Positions 8,356 through 17,794 of a stretch of 64,000 nt of DNA are shown piece by piece. The position numbers were made by a program, and so were the translations under genes. This DNA is from Rhizobium sp. SG_E_25_P2 (GTDB lineage: Bacteria; Pseudomonadota; Alphaproteobacteria; Rhizobiales; Rhizobiaceae): positions 1 through 64,000 of the forward strand of contig NZ_JARXVM010000007.1 of NCBI RefSeq assembly GCF_029892285.1. Reading direction: 5' to 3'. How positions within the stretch are numbered: the stretch's first letter is position 1; every line of letters starts with the position of its first letter. The notes beneath the pieces were generated by a model. The model searched no databases. It was not told the origin of the DNA and saw only the letters and a list, made by a program, of their open reading frames with translations.

Positions 8356-9504
8356 ATGGGAAAGGACGGAAGAGGCGCGTTTCAGCGGGCCGCGTCGGCG
8401 CAAAGCCGACTGTGGTTCGTGGCCAATGTGGACGGGCGGGTCAACGGCCAGGTGCTCGCCAACCGAAAAATGCTGCAGCTTCTCGAAAGTCGGGCGACGG
8501 TCATTCGCTTTCGCCTCGGCGCGACAGCTTGGCAAAAGGTCCTGGCTGCGCTCAGCCTGTTGGGAACAGCGCTCAGGAGCTCGCCGACCGATCGCGTCTA
8601 TCTGTCGCTTCCCGGGCAACGGGGCGCTTGGCTGCTGCTGGCCGCTCTGACAGCTTTTCGCCTGTCGGGCGCTCACCTCTTTCTTCATCATCATTCCTAT
8701 CGCGGCTTGCGGGCGCGGCCGACCTGGCTTGGGCGCGCTCTGGCGCGCGCCGCCGGACCGAACGCGACCCATATTCTGCTGTCGGAAGCCATGGCGACCG
8801 CCTTTGCCGCGCGTTATGGCGCGCCGGGAGCCGTCTTGCCGGTCACGCTCTCCAACGCCGCTCTGCTGCCGCGGCCCCCGGCGCCCGTGAGCCGAAGCGG
8901 GCCGACCACCATCGGCTTTCTCGGCGCCTGGACGCAGCACAAGGGCGTCGGCTACTTTGTAAGGCTCGCCGAGCGCCTGCTGCTGAAAGATGACAGCGTG
9001 CGGATCGCCATAGCCGGGGCCGCCCACCGCCATGACGAAGGGATTGCCGCCGACATCGCCGCTGTCGCCGCACGTTGGCCCGGTCGCGTTGTGGTGCAGG
9101 GCTGGCGAGACGAGCTTGAGAAAGCGGCCTTTTTCGAGAGGCTCGATTGCCTGCTGCTGCCATCGTGTCTGCCTGACGAAGCGGAACCGCTGACGATGCT
9201 GGAAGCCCTCTCAGCCGGTGTGGATGTGCTGGCGACCCCGCTCGGCGCTATTCCGGAACGCATCCGCTCGCCGGAATGTCTGCTAACGCTCGACCTTGAC
9301 GCCGATCTCGACCGGATCTCCCACGTCATTGCGCAACGCCGAACCGACCGCGACGCGGCGACAGCGCAATGCCGGGATCATGCCTTCCGGCTTCACCGCG
9401 CCAGCCTCCCGGCCCGCGACCTGCTGCTGGCGCGCCTGACGGATCTGGAAAAGCCCGGCCTCCGGCCAGGACATGCGACGATTTCCGGGAGCTGCATGAC
9501 ATGA
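8356..9504 (+). CDS. Glycosyltransferase, GT4-like
   Basis: A 382-residue protein with a GT-B layout. The C-terminal half is recognisable: TIGFLGAWTQHKGVGYFVRL, VRIAIAGAAH, VVVQGWRD, then LDCLLLPSCLPDEAEPLTMLEALSAG with the donor-site glutamates. The N-terminal half is more diverged but has the expected early strand RLWFVANVDGRVNGQ and a histidine-rich LFLHHHSYRGLR. Probably adds a sugar to the repeat unit of the exopolysaccharide. Its TGA overlaps the ATG of the next gene in ATGA at 9501-9504, which implies translational coupling. Confidence 0.82.
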   Translation: MGKDGRGAFQRAASAQSRLWFVANVDGRVNGQVLANRKMLQLLESRATVIRFRLGATAWQKVLAALSLLGTALRSSPTDRVYLSLPGQRGAWLLLAALTAFRLSGAHLFLHHHSYRGLRARPTWLGRALARAAGPNATHILLSEAMATAFAARYGAPGAVLPVTLSNAALLPRPPAPVSRSGPTTIGFLGAWTQHKGVGYFVRLAERLLLKDDSVRIAIAGAAHRHDEGIAADIAAVAARWPGRVVVQGWRDELEKAAFFERLDCLLLPSCLPDEAEPLTMLEALSAGVDVLATPLGAIPERIRSPECLLTLDLDADLDRISHVIAQRRTDRDAATAQCRDHAFRLHRASLPARDLLLARLTDLEKPGLRPGHATISGSCMT

Positions 9505-10297
9505 ACGCCCCTGCCGACCTTGATGTCGTGATCGTCAACTACCGCTCGACCGAAGCCTGCTTGCGGTTGCTCCGCTCGCTTTTCGAGCACAACGTCGCCT
9601 GTCGGGACCACATTATCGTCGTTGATCACAGCGAGACGCTGGACGCCTCGCTCACCGCAATAACAGACGCTGGCTGCCAACTGGTCCGGCCAGCGCGCAA
9701 TGGCGGCTTCGGCGCGGGCGTCAACGCCGGGGCGACGGCCAGCGTCTCCCCCTATATTCTCATTCTCAACGCCGATGTGGTGTTTGTCGACAACGCGCCG
9801 GCGCTCGCGCTCGACATGCTGAGGACAAGGAAGGAAATCGGCGCTGTCGGCCTCGATCTCCAATCGCCGGAGGGTGAGCGGCAATTCGCCGGACGTCGCT
9901 TCTACAGCCTCGCCGATATCGCCGCCCGGCGCCTACCGGGCCTCGGGTCGCTGTGCAGAGACCGCATCGATCGCCACCTCATGCGCCGGGAATGGGCGGC
10001 GGGGCGGCCCTTTTGCGTTGGCTGGACGCTAGGCGGCGGATTTCTTGTTCGCCGCCGCGCTTTTGACGCCGTGGGTGGAATGGATCCCGGCTTCTTCCTC
10101 TATATGGAGGATGTCGACTTCTGTCTGCGTCTGGCGGAAGCCGGTTTTCTGACCATCGCCCTGCCCGGCGCCCGGCTGATCCATGAACACCGTCGCGCGA
10201 GCGCCGGTCGCGTCCTGGGACGCGCCTGCAGGCTGCATCTCAGGAGCCTGGCCCGCTTCGTGAGCAAGCACGGCCTGCCCCTGTTTCGCGCGCCTGA
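9501..10297 (+). CDS. Glycosyltransferase family 2 (stop codon missing as sequenced)
   Basis: GT-A fold family 2 enzyme: DLDVVIVNYRSTEACLRLL start, NGGFGAGVNAG, the donor motif ILNADV, then GGGFLVRRRAFDAVGGMD and FLYMEDVDFCLRLAEAG, typical of rhamnosyltransferase-like GT2 proteins. The family-like sequence ends near HGLPLFRA. As given, the frame has no stop until 11558 and runs antisense through the epimerase gene. If one C is added to the CCCC at 10278-10281, the frame ends at TGA 10295-10297 as HGLPPVSRA; I list that end, about 265 residues. The start overlaps the previous stop (ATGA). Literal coordinates would be 9501-11558 (685 residues). Confidence 0.75.
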
Positions 10298-11333
10298 GCA
10301 TCTCCACATGCTCGACGCCCAGACTGTCGAACGTGCCCAGCGTGTCGGCGCTCCAGCGTTCGAAGGCGGAAGCCAGCATGCCGCGCCGCACGGCGCCGTG
10401 GTTGAGAAGCCAGAGCGGCAGAACATCGGTCGAGCGGACGAGCTTGAGCACGCGGTCGGGATGAATGCCGAGATTGAACAGCGCCAGCGGTCGCAGCAAA
10501 CGCGCGGCCGTCATGACCACCCAGCGCGGCACGAGGACTTCGCGCGCCTGCGGGAAATGCGCGGCCTTAAAGGTCCTGACGATCTCTTCGATCGTGTAGT
10601 GATCGGGATAGGCGGCGTTGAACAGGATCGACCGCTCATTGAGGGAGCGTGCGTAAAACAGCGCGTCGAGAAGGTCTTCGACATAGAAGCAGGCCTTCAC
10701 CGTATCCTTGCGACCGGGATAGACGAACAGGCCGCCGCGCATCAGCTTGGCGAGACGCGTGAAATTGCCGCCTTCGGCATGGCCGAAAATCACGGCGGGA
10801 CGGGCGATGATCAGCCGTCGCGACGGCTGTTCCGACAACCAGCTGCGATGGACGCCCTCCGCCAGCCATTTCGACCAGCCATAAGCGCTTTCGGGCTCTG
10901 GCGACGTATCCTCGGTCTTCACATCCTCGCTCGGCCCATAGACGGAAATCGAGCTGGTGAAGACGATGGAGTCGACGCCGGCGCGTCGGGCATAGGCCGT
11001 CACCTCCGTCGCGCCCTGAATATTGGTCTCGTAATATTCATGGTTGGCGTGACCGGGCGTGGTGTGGACGGCGGCGAAATTGTAAATGGCGCCGACCGGC
11101 TCCGGCACCGAAAAAGCGGCGAGATTGCGCACATCGCCAAACACATAGTTGACGCCCGGCACGCGGATCTTCGGATTGCGGATATCGATCGAATAAAGCT
11201 TGCCGACGCCTTCCGACGCCAGCCGCCGCAACAGATGCGAGCCGATGAAGCCTGCGCCGCCAAACACGATCACCGCCTTACCGGCGGGATGAACCTCGCG
11301 TCCGGGAATGGATCTGTTCGTCGTCTCGGTCAT
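10240..11333 (-). CDS. NAD-dependent sugar epimerase/dehydratase (3' end uncertain)
   Basis: Extended SDR family. The cofactor site is VIVFGGAGFIGSHLLRRL (GxxGxxG), followed by VYNFAAVHT-like IYNFAAVHTTPG, the serine region FTSSISVYG and the catalytic pair YGWSK. ARPAVIFGHAEGGNFTR and the ACFYVEDLLDAL segment are typical of nucleotide-sugar epimerases. It probably makes a sugar donor for this polysaccharide. The start at 11333 has AGGAAGAG 11 nt upstream; an upstream start at 11399 is possible. The literal frame is open to 10029 (434 residues). With one extra base in the CCCC run at 10278-10281, it would end at TGA 10242-10240, the end listed here. It reads opposite to its neighbours. Confidence 0.78.
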
Positions 11334-11554
11334 GGCGCAGCCGTCTCTTCCTGGGACAACCGGATCGGACGGACACCCGAATCCAGTCTCTTCGCGCAAC
11401 GATTGTCCGCTGCGTTCGGCAGGACGCTACGGGCGGGGCGATTAACATTCGGTTCTTTCGAGGCCTCCAACGCCGCCGCATGCGGAGTTGTGGTGAACAA
11501 ATCTTTTCCGCCCGCGCGCGTCAGCTGCGGCGGTCGGCAAGTCCTCAGGGCGTC

Positions 11555-12811
11555 ATGATCCGCAACTACGCGCTCTTCGGCCTGATCCTGTTCGCCTGCC
11601 GCGACGCTTGCACCGGCGCGCTTCGAAGCGGCCTTGATCATCTCGGTCTTTGGTTTTTGTGGTATTTAGCCGATCTCGTCGCGCTTGGAGCCGCAGGGAT
11701 CTTCATCGTCGTTCAAGCGCAGCGCCGCCAGAGTTTCGGCATGCTTATCGTCGCCGGCCTCGCTTTCTCCGTCGCTGTCGCCGTGGATTTCACGCAGGCC
11801 GAGCCGCAAATGGCGCTGGCGGCGATCAAGATGATCCTTCCCGTCTTCTCGGGCCTGCTTTTCCTCAATCAGACGGCGCATGACAGCCCCGTGACCGTCG
11901 TCGTCCTTGCGGTCCTGCTGATGGTGGTCTGCCTGTCGGTTTTCGCCGAGCCCTTGGTCGATTTCCCCTGGGCTGAAACCGATTATCAGAGCTTTTCGGG
12001 ATCCAAGGCGGCGGTGAAGCGCTGGTGGCAACAGGGTGTGGAGCGATATGGCGGTCTCTCCGGGGATAGCGCCCTGACGGCGGCGATGATCGTATTTCTG
12101 AGCGCGCTCATCGCGCCTCGCCTGCCATCCGCCCTTTTCTGGATCATTGCGCCGCTCTGCTGCGGCGCGCTGTGGCTGACGACGAGCAAGACCGGACTGG
12201 CGGTCTTCGTCATTCTCTGCGCGCTCCGGCCGATGACAGCGTCGCCCGCTCCCGCGTTTCGAGCCCATGCCGTCCTGCGTCTTGTGGCTCTGGCGTCATT
12301 CGGAACGATCCTCGCGCCGCCGGTCTTGATGCTGCTGGTCTCGACGCTCGACAAGGAGACCATCCCGCCGATATTGGCCAGTCTCGCCGACCGGGCGGCC
12401 AACACCTGGCCCGCCCCTTTCCTGACAATCGCCGACGTCTATCCTGTGGGGCTCGCGACCGGTTGCGGCCTGGGCTGTTTCTCCTCGCCGATGGCGTTCA
12501 GCGACAAAGCGGGACTGCTGGCGCCGCTCGACAATTTCCATCTCACGGGTCTGGCGATGTTTGGTCCGGCCTATCTGGTGTTCGTCGGTGCGGCGATGAT
12601 CGGTCTCGTCCGCGAACCCTCGCGCGGCAAACTCGTCCTGGTCATCCTGTTCAATCTCTATGCGCTGACGGTGCAGGCCTATGCGCCCAGTTTCCTGACC
12701 ATGATGTCAGGCTATATGCTGAGCGGCGTTTTTGCGCGCGCCGGAGCGCGGCCGGCGCAATCCCGGCCACGCTCCGGTCCCGCCGGCATGGTCAGATCAG
12801 GGCCGACCTGA
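11555..12811 (+). CDS. Wzy-like polysaccharide polymerase (O-antigen ligase-type membrane protein)
   Basis: A 418-residue polytopic membrane protein with about ten hydrophobic segments and one larger extracytoplasmic loop (about residues 130-175, SFSGSKAAVKRWWQQGVERYGGLSG). That loop and the late loop LGCFSSPMAFSDKAG...LDNFHL follow the pattern of O-antigen polymerase/ligase proteins, which join repeat units in the periplasm. Primary sequence conservation in this family is low, so the call depends on topology and on the flippase, co-polymerase and glycosyltransferase genes around it. The ATG at 11555 is preceded by CAGGG. Its 3' end overlaps the convergent SGNH gene by 20 bp. Confidence 0.7.
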   Translation: MIRNYALFGLILFACRDACTGALRSGLDHLGLWFLWYLADLVALGAAGIFIVVQAQRRQSFGMLIVAGLAFSVAVAVDFTQAEPQMALAAIKMILPVFSGLLFLNQTAHDSPVTVVVLAVLLMVVCLSVFAEPLVDFPWAETDYQSFSGSKAAVKRWWQQGVERYGGLSGDSALTAAMIVFLSALIAPRLPSALFWIIAPLCCGALWLTTSKTGLAVFVILCALRPMTASPAPAFRAHAVLRLVALASFGTILAPPVLMLLVSTLDKETIPPILASLADRAANTWPAPFLTIADVYPVGLATGCGLGCFSSPMAFSDKAGLLAPLDNFHLTGLAMFGPAYLVFVGAAMIGLVREPSRGKLVLVILFNLYALTVQAYAPSFLTMMSGYMLSGVFARAGARPAQSRPRSGPAGMVRSGPT

Positions 12812-14210
12812 CATCCAGATGCGGCATGCTGAGCCTGACAACGCCGGAACCGGGCGCTGCGCAGGTGAGACCCAGCGCCTTGAAGCTGAGATAGCCCTTC
12901 GTGTCATAGACGGGAACGGCGATCGGTTCGGTGGCGTCTTCGAGCACGAAGCTTTCGGTGGAGGGAAAGACGCCATGCGCCGTGTCGCTCATTGCGCCCG
13001 AGGCCATGATCGTGGTGCTGACGCCGCCGCTGACGCCATTGATCTCGATATAGGGCCGCGCGCAGGCAAGCCCGGTCGAACCGGACGCCACCGCCACCGT
13101 CGCAAAGCCTTGCAGCACATCGCCGGCCTGCCAGAAAGACGAGGAGCCGGCGAGATCCTGATAGACCCGCACGCCGCCGCCGGCGACGCTGACGCTATAG
13201 GCGATCACCAGATCGTTGCCGCCATCCGCATTGGCTTCCACACCAAGCTGGAACGCCGTGGTCGTATCGCCGGAATTGCGCGCCGCCGTCCATTCATAGG
13301 GCATGGCGCTGGTTCCCGCTGCAAGTGATCCGCCCGCGCCGAGCACGCCGGCATTGCCGGACATTGCGTTGAACAGCGGATTGAGCGCCAGTTGCAGACG
13401 ATTGTCGGCGGAGCGCTGGTTCGCCCTGGAAATGTGGCTGCGGGGCAGCGGTCGCATGACATCGCGGAGAATGTCGGCAAAGGCTTTGGCGACGAAATAG
13501 GCGCCGGTGACGCTCTCATGCGCCAGCACCGTGTCGCCGCTGTGCAGATAGCCGGAGCGGAAAGCAAGCGTGTCAGGCGTCGACGCAGCGTCATGCAACA
13601 GGGCCGGCATGTCAAGAAGCCACAGATTGGGCCTCAATTCCGCCGCCCTGCGGAGCGCCTGATTGTAGATCCACATCTGCCCGATCATGGCGGCGGAAAA
13701 ATTGCTGGCGCCGCCGCAAAGCGCGACGATGACCTTGAGCCCGGAAGCGAGCGCGGCGTCGATCTTGGCGAGCGTGTCGACAAAGGCCTGCGCGCCAGTC
13801 TCGGCCAGCGTCACAACGGCGCCGCTGACCGCATGCGTATAGGGAGCCTGCGAGAAATTGTTGATGCTCTCGCTAATGTAAAGCGTGCCGGCCCCCGAGG
13901 CCAGAGCGGCTGACAGCCGCGCCGCCGTCTGGTCCGTCCTTTCGCCCGACTTGCCGAAATTACCGGTGAGGATAACCCTGCAGCCGGCCATGGCGGCGCC
14001 GAGGAAGACATGGTTATAGGCCGAGCGATTGCGTCGCTGGGAATCGAGATGAATCTGCTCGGCGGTGCTGTCGCCGATCACGGCGAGAAGGTTCGGCGAT
14101 CGCGGAGCAAGGCAGGCGCCGATCGGCGCGCGGCCGAACAGCCCCCCTGCGTCATGGCCGATCAGATGGGTGAGCGCGCGCAGATCAGCGGTTTCGATTT
14201 CTCCGGTCAT
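12792..14210 (-). CDS. SGNH/GDSL-type hydrolase-like protein
   Basis: A 472-residue protein. Residues about 35-250 resemble an SGNH hydrolase: LLAVIGDSTAEQ carries the GDS nucleophile block, GNFGKSGERTDQT the glycine block, and LHSGDTVLAHESV then GAYFVAKAFADIL fits the end of the fold. The rest (about 260-472) is beta-rich and Ser/Gly/Ala-rich, probably a carbohydrate-binding-type module. It may remove or add acyl groups on the polysaccharide. No signal peptide is evident. The start at 14210 has GGAAAGG seven bases before it and is preferred to the longer frame from 14345. It reads opposite to the polymerase gene. Confidence 0.6.
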   Translation of the reverse strand: MTGEIETADLRALTHLIGHDAGGLFGRAPIGACLAPRSPNLLAVIGDSTAEQIHLDSQRRNRSAYNHVFLGAAMAGCRVILTGNFGKSGERTDQTAARLSAALASGAGTLYISESINNFSQAPYTHAVSGAVVTLAETGAQAFVDTLAKIDAALASGLKVIVALCGGASNFSAAMIGQMWIYNQALRRAAELRPNLWLLDMPALLHDAASTPDTLAFRSGYLHSGDTVLAHESVTGAYFVAKAFADILRDVMRPLPRSHISRANQRSADNRLQLALNPLFNAMSGNAGVLGAGGSLAAGTSAMPYEWTAARNSGDTTTAFQLGVEANADGGNDLVIAYSVSVAGGGVRVYQDLAGSSSFWQAGDVLQGFATVAVASGSTGLACARPYIEINGVSGGVSTTIMASGAMSDTAHGVFPSTESFVLEDATEPIAVPVYDTKGYLSFKALGLTCAAPGSGVVRLSMPHLDVRSALI

Positions 14211-14430
14211 TGGAACACCTTTCCGAACAACGGCGTGCGCACGGCATTGGCGGCGAAGGTGAGCGTGACGCGGCGCCCATCGGCGCCAAGGCCGGTGAGC
14301 GCATGACGCCGCGCCGGCGGCGAGATTCTTCCGATCGAGAGGCAAAGTAGCGATGCAAGTATCATGATGCGGTCTCCTGTTTGGACCGCTCCAGTGTAAG
14401 ACCGCGTTTCCGGTGGGGGATGAAATCGCC

Positions 14431-14970
14431 TCAGACGCCCTTCGGCGGCAGGATGCGCGCCGGATTTCCGACCGCCGTCGCTCCAGCGGGAATATCGATC
14501 AGCACCACCGCATTGGAGCCAATCACCGCGCCCTCGCCGATGGCGACGCCGCCGAGGATCACCGCGCCCGCCGAGACAAGAACGCCGTCTGCGATCGCCG
14601 GCCCCTCGGACAGCCCCGGTCGCCGGGCTCCGAGCGTGACGTTCTGCATGATCGTGACGTTTTTACCGATCCGGCAGGCGCCGATGACGACGCCATGCGG
14701 ATGCGGCAGATAGAGGCCGCCGCCGATCTCCGCCGCGATGGCGATATCCGAGGCGAAGAGATAGGTGCTCAAAAGCCAGACCAGCCGTCGAAGCGGTCGT
14801 CCAAACACCGGAACGATGGCGAGCGCCTCCTGCAGGCGTCGCAACAAAACGCAGGCGAAACCGGGCCGACTGAGCGCGCGGATCGCCGCCCGCCGCCCGC
14901 TACCGCCCCCCCCGGCTCTGGCGGCGTCGAAATCGGCGCGGATCTTGCCACAGACACCTTCGTTTCGCAT
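14431..14970 (-). CDS. Serine acetyltransferase-like left-handed beta-helix acetyltransferase
   Basis: A 179-residue hexapeptide-repeat protein. The core shows the CysE-type active site LPHPHGVVIGACRIGKNVTI followed by MQNVTLGARR, then repeats GVLVSAGAVILGGVAIGEG and GSNAVVLIDIPAGATAVG. It lacks the long N-terminal domain of true CysE (about 270 residues), and its place in the polysaccharide locus favours O-acetylation of a sugar from acetyl-CoA. The start at 14970 has GGGGAAA just upstream; a longer frame from 15024 would overlap the divergent flippase promoter. Confidence 0.8.
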   Translation of the reverse strand: MRNEGVCGKIRADFDAARAGGGGSGRRAAIRALSRPGFACVLLRRLQEALAIVPVFGRPLRRLVWLLSTYLFASDIAIAAEIGGGLYLPHPHGVVIGACRIGKNVTIMQNVTLGARRPGLSEGPAIADGVLVSAGAVILGGVAIGEGAVIGSNAVVLIDIPAGATAVGNPARILPPKGV

Positions 14971-15068
14971 TGATTTCCCCGTGACCGCACTTCCACTTTG
15001 CGGCGTCTTTGCTAGCCTGTCCACAACCGGATTCAGGGTCTGGGGAAGGTAGAGGCGGAAACAGCGGC

Positions 15069-16301
15069 TTGGACGAGGAACTGACGACCGGCGCCTTTGC
15101 TTTTCTGTTGCGCGCGTCTGCGCTGGCTTTGCGTTTCGCTTTACCGCTGGCGCTGATCCGCCTGCTCGGCCTGGAAGCGACGGGGCTGTTCGCGCTGATT
15201 ACGGCAAGCGCGGCGATCGCCCCGGCGGCGATGGGCTGGGGCCTTAACAACAGACTGACCCGCGATCTCGTTCTTCAGCCAGACGATGCGCCACGGCTGA
15301 TCGCCACGCGGCTCGCGGTGACCGCGTCGTCGATCATGCTGGCCATGATCGCGGCCATGGTCATTCCGGGTTTCATCGCGATAGACCCGACTTGGCCGGT
15401 CGCGCCTGCACTCGCGCTTATCGCCCTGGAGACATTGGCGCTCGACATTCATGTGATCCTGATCGCGCTGGGACGCGCCCGCCGGGCGAACCTGCTGCTG
15501 TTCTTGCGCTCGGCGGCCTGGATCCCGATTTTCCTGATCGCCGCATGGCGGTTTGAAGCCTTGCGGTCTCTCGATCTCGCGCTGGGATGCTGGATCGCGG
15601 GCCATCTCCTCGCTCTGGCGACGTTTTCTCCGCTCTTGCTTGCCAAGTCCTGGAGAAATTTCGGCATTGACGCCGCCTGGCTACGGCGGGGTGCGCGCGA
15701 TTCGGCCTGGATCTACGCCGCAGATCTCGGCCTTGTCGGCCAGCTCCATGCCGACCGCTATCTCGTCGGCGCGCTCATGGGGCTTGAGGCGACCGCCGTC
15801 TACAGTATTTGCGCGGCGGTCGGGCAATCCTTGCAAATCCTCGCTTCATCGGCCTTTGTCCAACCGGCGCTGCCGCGACTGATCGCGGCGGCCGGGCAGC
15901 ACGAAGCCTGGCCGCAGTTTCTGAGGGCGGCCTGCGCCCGCCTTGCCCTGTTGTTTATTCTCCTGCTGGCCATCGCGATCGCGGCGATGATGGTTCTCGC
16001 GCAAACTGTTGCGATCCGGATGGAAGGCGCGACAACCGCCGCGCTCCTGCTGCTGTCGCTTGCCTCAGGCGTCCGCAGCCTGTCGGATGCGGTCAATGCT
16101 GTACTGATCGGACAGGGCCGCCACCGGATCTATTCGGCATTGTCGCTGACGGGCGCGGCTCTCTCGCTCGCTCTGTGTTGGATGCTTCTGCCGATCCTCG
16201 GCCTTGCGGGCGCGGGCTTCGCCGCGCTCGGTTCGGCCACAGCGGCGCTTGCCGGGCGCGCCTTGGCCCTTGCGACCTTCAAGAGCCGCCTCAGCAAATG
16301 A
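15069..16301 (+). CDS. Wzx-type polysaccharide flippase
   Basis: An integral membrane protein of about 410 residues with about 12 hydrophobic segments, in the MOP (polysaccharide transporter) superfamily pattern: an N-terminal segment ALRFALPLALIRLLGLEATG, a middle HADRYLVGALMGLEATAVYSI motif common in these flippases, and paired C-terminal helices. It would move undecaprenyl-linked repeat units across the inner membrane to the Wzy polymerase. Start codon is uncertain: both candidates are TTG (15009 and 15069); 15069 has GAGGCGG ten bases upstream and avoids a non-hydrophobic Gly/Ser-rich extension. Divergent from the acetyltransferase gene. Confidence 0.8.
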   Translation: MDEELTTGAFAFLLRASALALRFALPLALIRLLGLEATGLFALITASAAIAPAAMGWGLNNRLTRDLVLQPDDAPRLIATRLAVTASSIMLAMIAAMVIPGFIAIDPTWPVAPALALIALETLALDIHVILIALGRARRANLLLFLRSAAWIPIFLIAAWRFEALRSLDLALGCWIAGHLLALATFSPLLLAKSWRNFGIDAAWLRRGARDSAWIYAADLGLVGQLHADRYLVGALMGLEATAVYSICAAVGQSLQILASSAFVQPALPRLIAAAGQHEAWPQFLRAACARLALLFILLLAIAIAAMMVLAQTVAIRMEGATTAALLLLSLASGVRSLSDAVNAVLIGQGRHRIYSALSLTGAALSLALCWMLLPILGLAGAGFAALGSATAALAGRALALATFKSRLSK

Positions 16302-16405
16302 AGATGTCATTGTTCTCAGGCAAAGCACAGGCTAAAAGTCCGTCGTTCAAAACGAGACTCGCGATCCATTCAACTGGTCGCCATCGAGACTGACTGGAGA
16401 AATAT

Positions 16406-17719
16406 ATGCGCATCGTCATGATTGGGTCTGGCTATGTTGGTCTCGTATCCGGCGCCTGCCTAGCTGATTTTGGTCATCACATCACCTGTGTGGACAAATC
16501 GGAAGCCAAGATCGAGGCGCTGAAGGCCGGCAAATCGCCGATCTATGAGCCGGGCCTCGAAGCGCTGATCGCCAACAACGCCGCCGCTGGGCGACTTGAT
16601 TTCACCCTTGATCTCGCCAGCGCGGTCGCCGAAGCCGATGTCGTGTTCATCGCGGTGGGCACGCCGTCGCGTCGCGGCGATGGCCATGCCGATCTGAGCT
16701 ATGTCTACGCCGCCGCCCGCGAAATCGCCGCTTCCGTCACCGGCTTCACCGTCATCGTCACCAAATCCACCGTGCCCGTCGGCACCGGCGACGAAGTCGA
16801 GCGCATCTTCCGCGAAGAATTTCCGGACAAGGATGTCGCCGTGGTCTCCAACCCTGAATTCCTGCGCGAAGGCGCAGCCATTTCGGATTTCAAGCGTCCC
16901 GACCGCATCGTGGTCGGCGCCGAGGATCCGCGCGCCGTGGACGCCATGCGCGAGGTCTACCGGCCGCTCTATCTCAATGAAGCGCCGCTGTTCTTCTGTG
17001 AACGCCGCACCTCGGAACTGATCAAATACGCCGCCAACGCCTTTCTTGCGATGAAGATCACCTTCATCAACGAGATCGCCGATCTCTGCGAAACCATCGG
17101 CGCAGATGTGCAGAAGGTCGCCAAGGGCATCGGCATGGACAAGCGTATCGGCGACAAGTTCCTGCATGCCGGCCCCGGTTACGGCGGCTCCTGCTTCCCC
17201 AAGGACACGCTGGCGCTGGTCAAGACGGCGCAGGACTTCGACAGCCCCGTCAGGTTGATCGAGACGACAGTGGCCGTCAACGAGAACCGCAAGCGCGCCA
17301 TGGGCCGCAAGGTCATCGCCGCCTGCGACGGCTCGGTGCGCGGCAAGAAGATCGCCATTCTCGGTCTGACCTTCAAGCCCAACACCGACGACATGCGCGA
17401 CGCCCCCTCCATCGCCATCATCCAGGCGCTGCAGGACGCCGGCGCATCCGTCCGCGCCTATGATCCAGAAGGCATGGATGCCGCCAAGCCCATGCTGGGC
17501 GACGTGACCTATGGCAATGATCCTTACGAGATCGCCGAGGGCGCCGACGCCGTGGTGCTGATCACCGAATGGGACGCCTTCCGCGCGCTGGATTTCAGGA
17601 AACTGAAGACAGCCATGGCCGGCGACGTGGTGGTGGACCTGCGCAATGTCTACAACGCCGCCGAACTCGCCAAACACGGCTTCCGCTATACGGCGATCGG
17701 CAAGGCCCGGAAGGGCTGA
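16406..17719 (+). CDS. ugd: UDP-glucose 6-dehydrogenase
   Basis: A 437-residue enzyme converting UDP-glucose plus 2 NAD+ to UDP-glucuronate. Visible are the N-terminal Rossmann motif MRIVMIGSGYVGLVSGACLA, the central TSELIKYAANAFLAMKITF helix, the active-site cysteine in GPGYGGSCFPKDT (about residue 263) and the second Rossmann domain with ILGLTFKPNTDDMRDAPS. Full family length. RBS GGAGAAAT before ATG. It is convergent with the UDP-glucuronate 4-epimerase gene and shares a bidirectional terminator with it; together they would supply UDP-GlcA and UDP-GalA. Confidence 0.96.
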   Translation: MRIVMIGSGYVGLVSGACLADFGHHITCVDKSEAKIEALKAGKSPIYEPGLEALIANNAAAGRLDFTLDLASAVAEADVVFIAVGTPSRRGDGHADLSYVYAAAREIAASVTGFTVIVTKSTVPVGTGDEVERIFREEFPDKDVAVVSNPEFLREGAAISDFKRPDRIVVGAEDPRAVDAMREVYRPLYLNEAPLFFCERRTSELIKYAANAFLAMKITFINEIADLCETIGADVQKVAKGIGMDKRIGDKFLHAGPGYGGSCFPKDTLALVKTAQDFDSPVRLIETTVAVNENRKRAMGRKVIAACDGSVRGKKIAILGLTFKPNTDDMRDAPSIAIIQALQDAGASVRAYDPEGMDAAKPMLGDVTYGNDPYEIAEGADAVVLITEWDAFRALDFRKLKTAMAGDVVVDLRNVYNAAELAKHGFRYTAIGKARKG

Positions 17720-17741
17720 AGCGTACCGTTACGCTAAACGA

Positions 17742-17774
17742 AAAAGCCGCTGGGTCGCCCCGGCGGCTTTTCTA
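17742..17774. terminator. Bidirectional terminator between ugd and the epimerase gene
   Basis: AAAAGCCGC...GCGGCTTTT forms a stem of about 13 bp including one T-G pair. A-run and T-run flank it, so it can serve both convergent genes. Confidence 0.85.
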
Positions 17775-17794
17775 TTTCGACATTCAGCGGCGTC

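Noticed and set aside
10297-11558. C-terminal extension of the GT2 frame
   Set aside because: It is the antisense of a clear epimerase and has no domain; the ATGA contact with the next gene at 11555 is taken as chance. It is kept only as the literal reading of the sequence.
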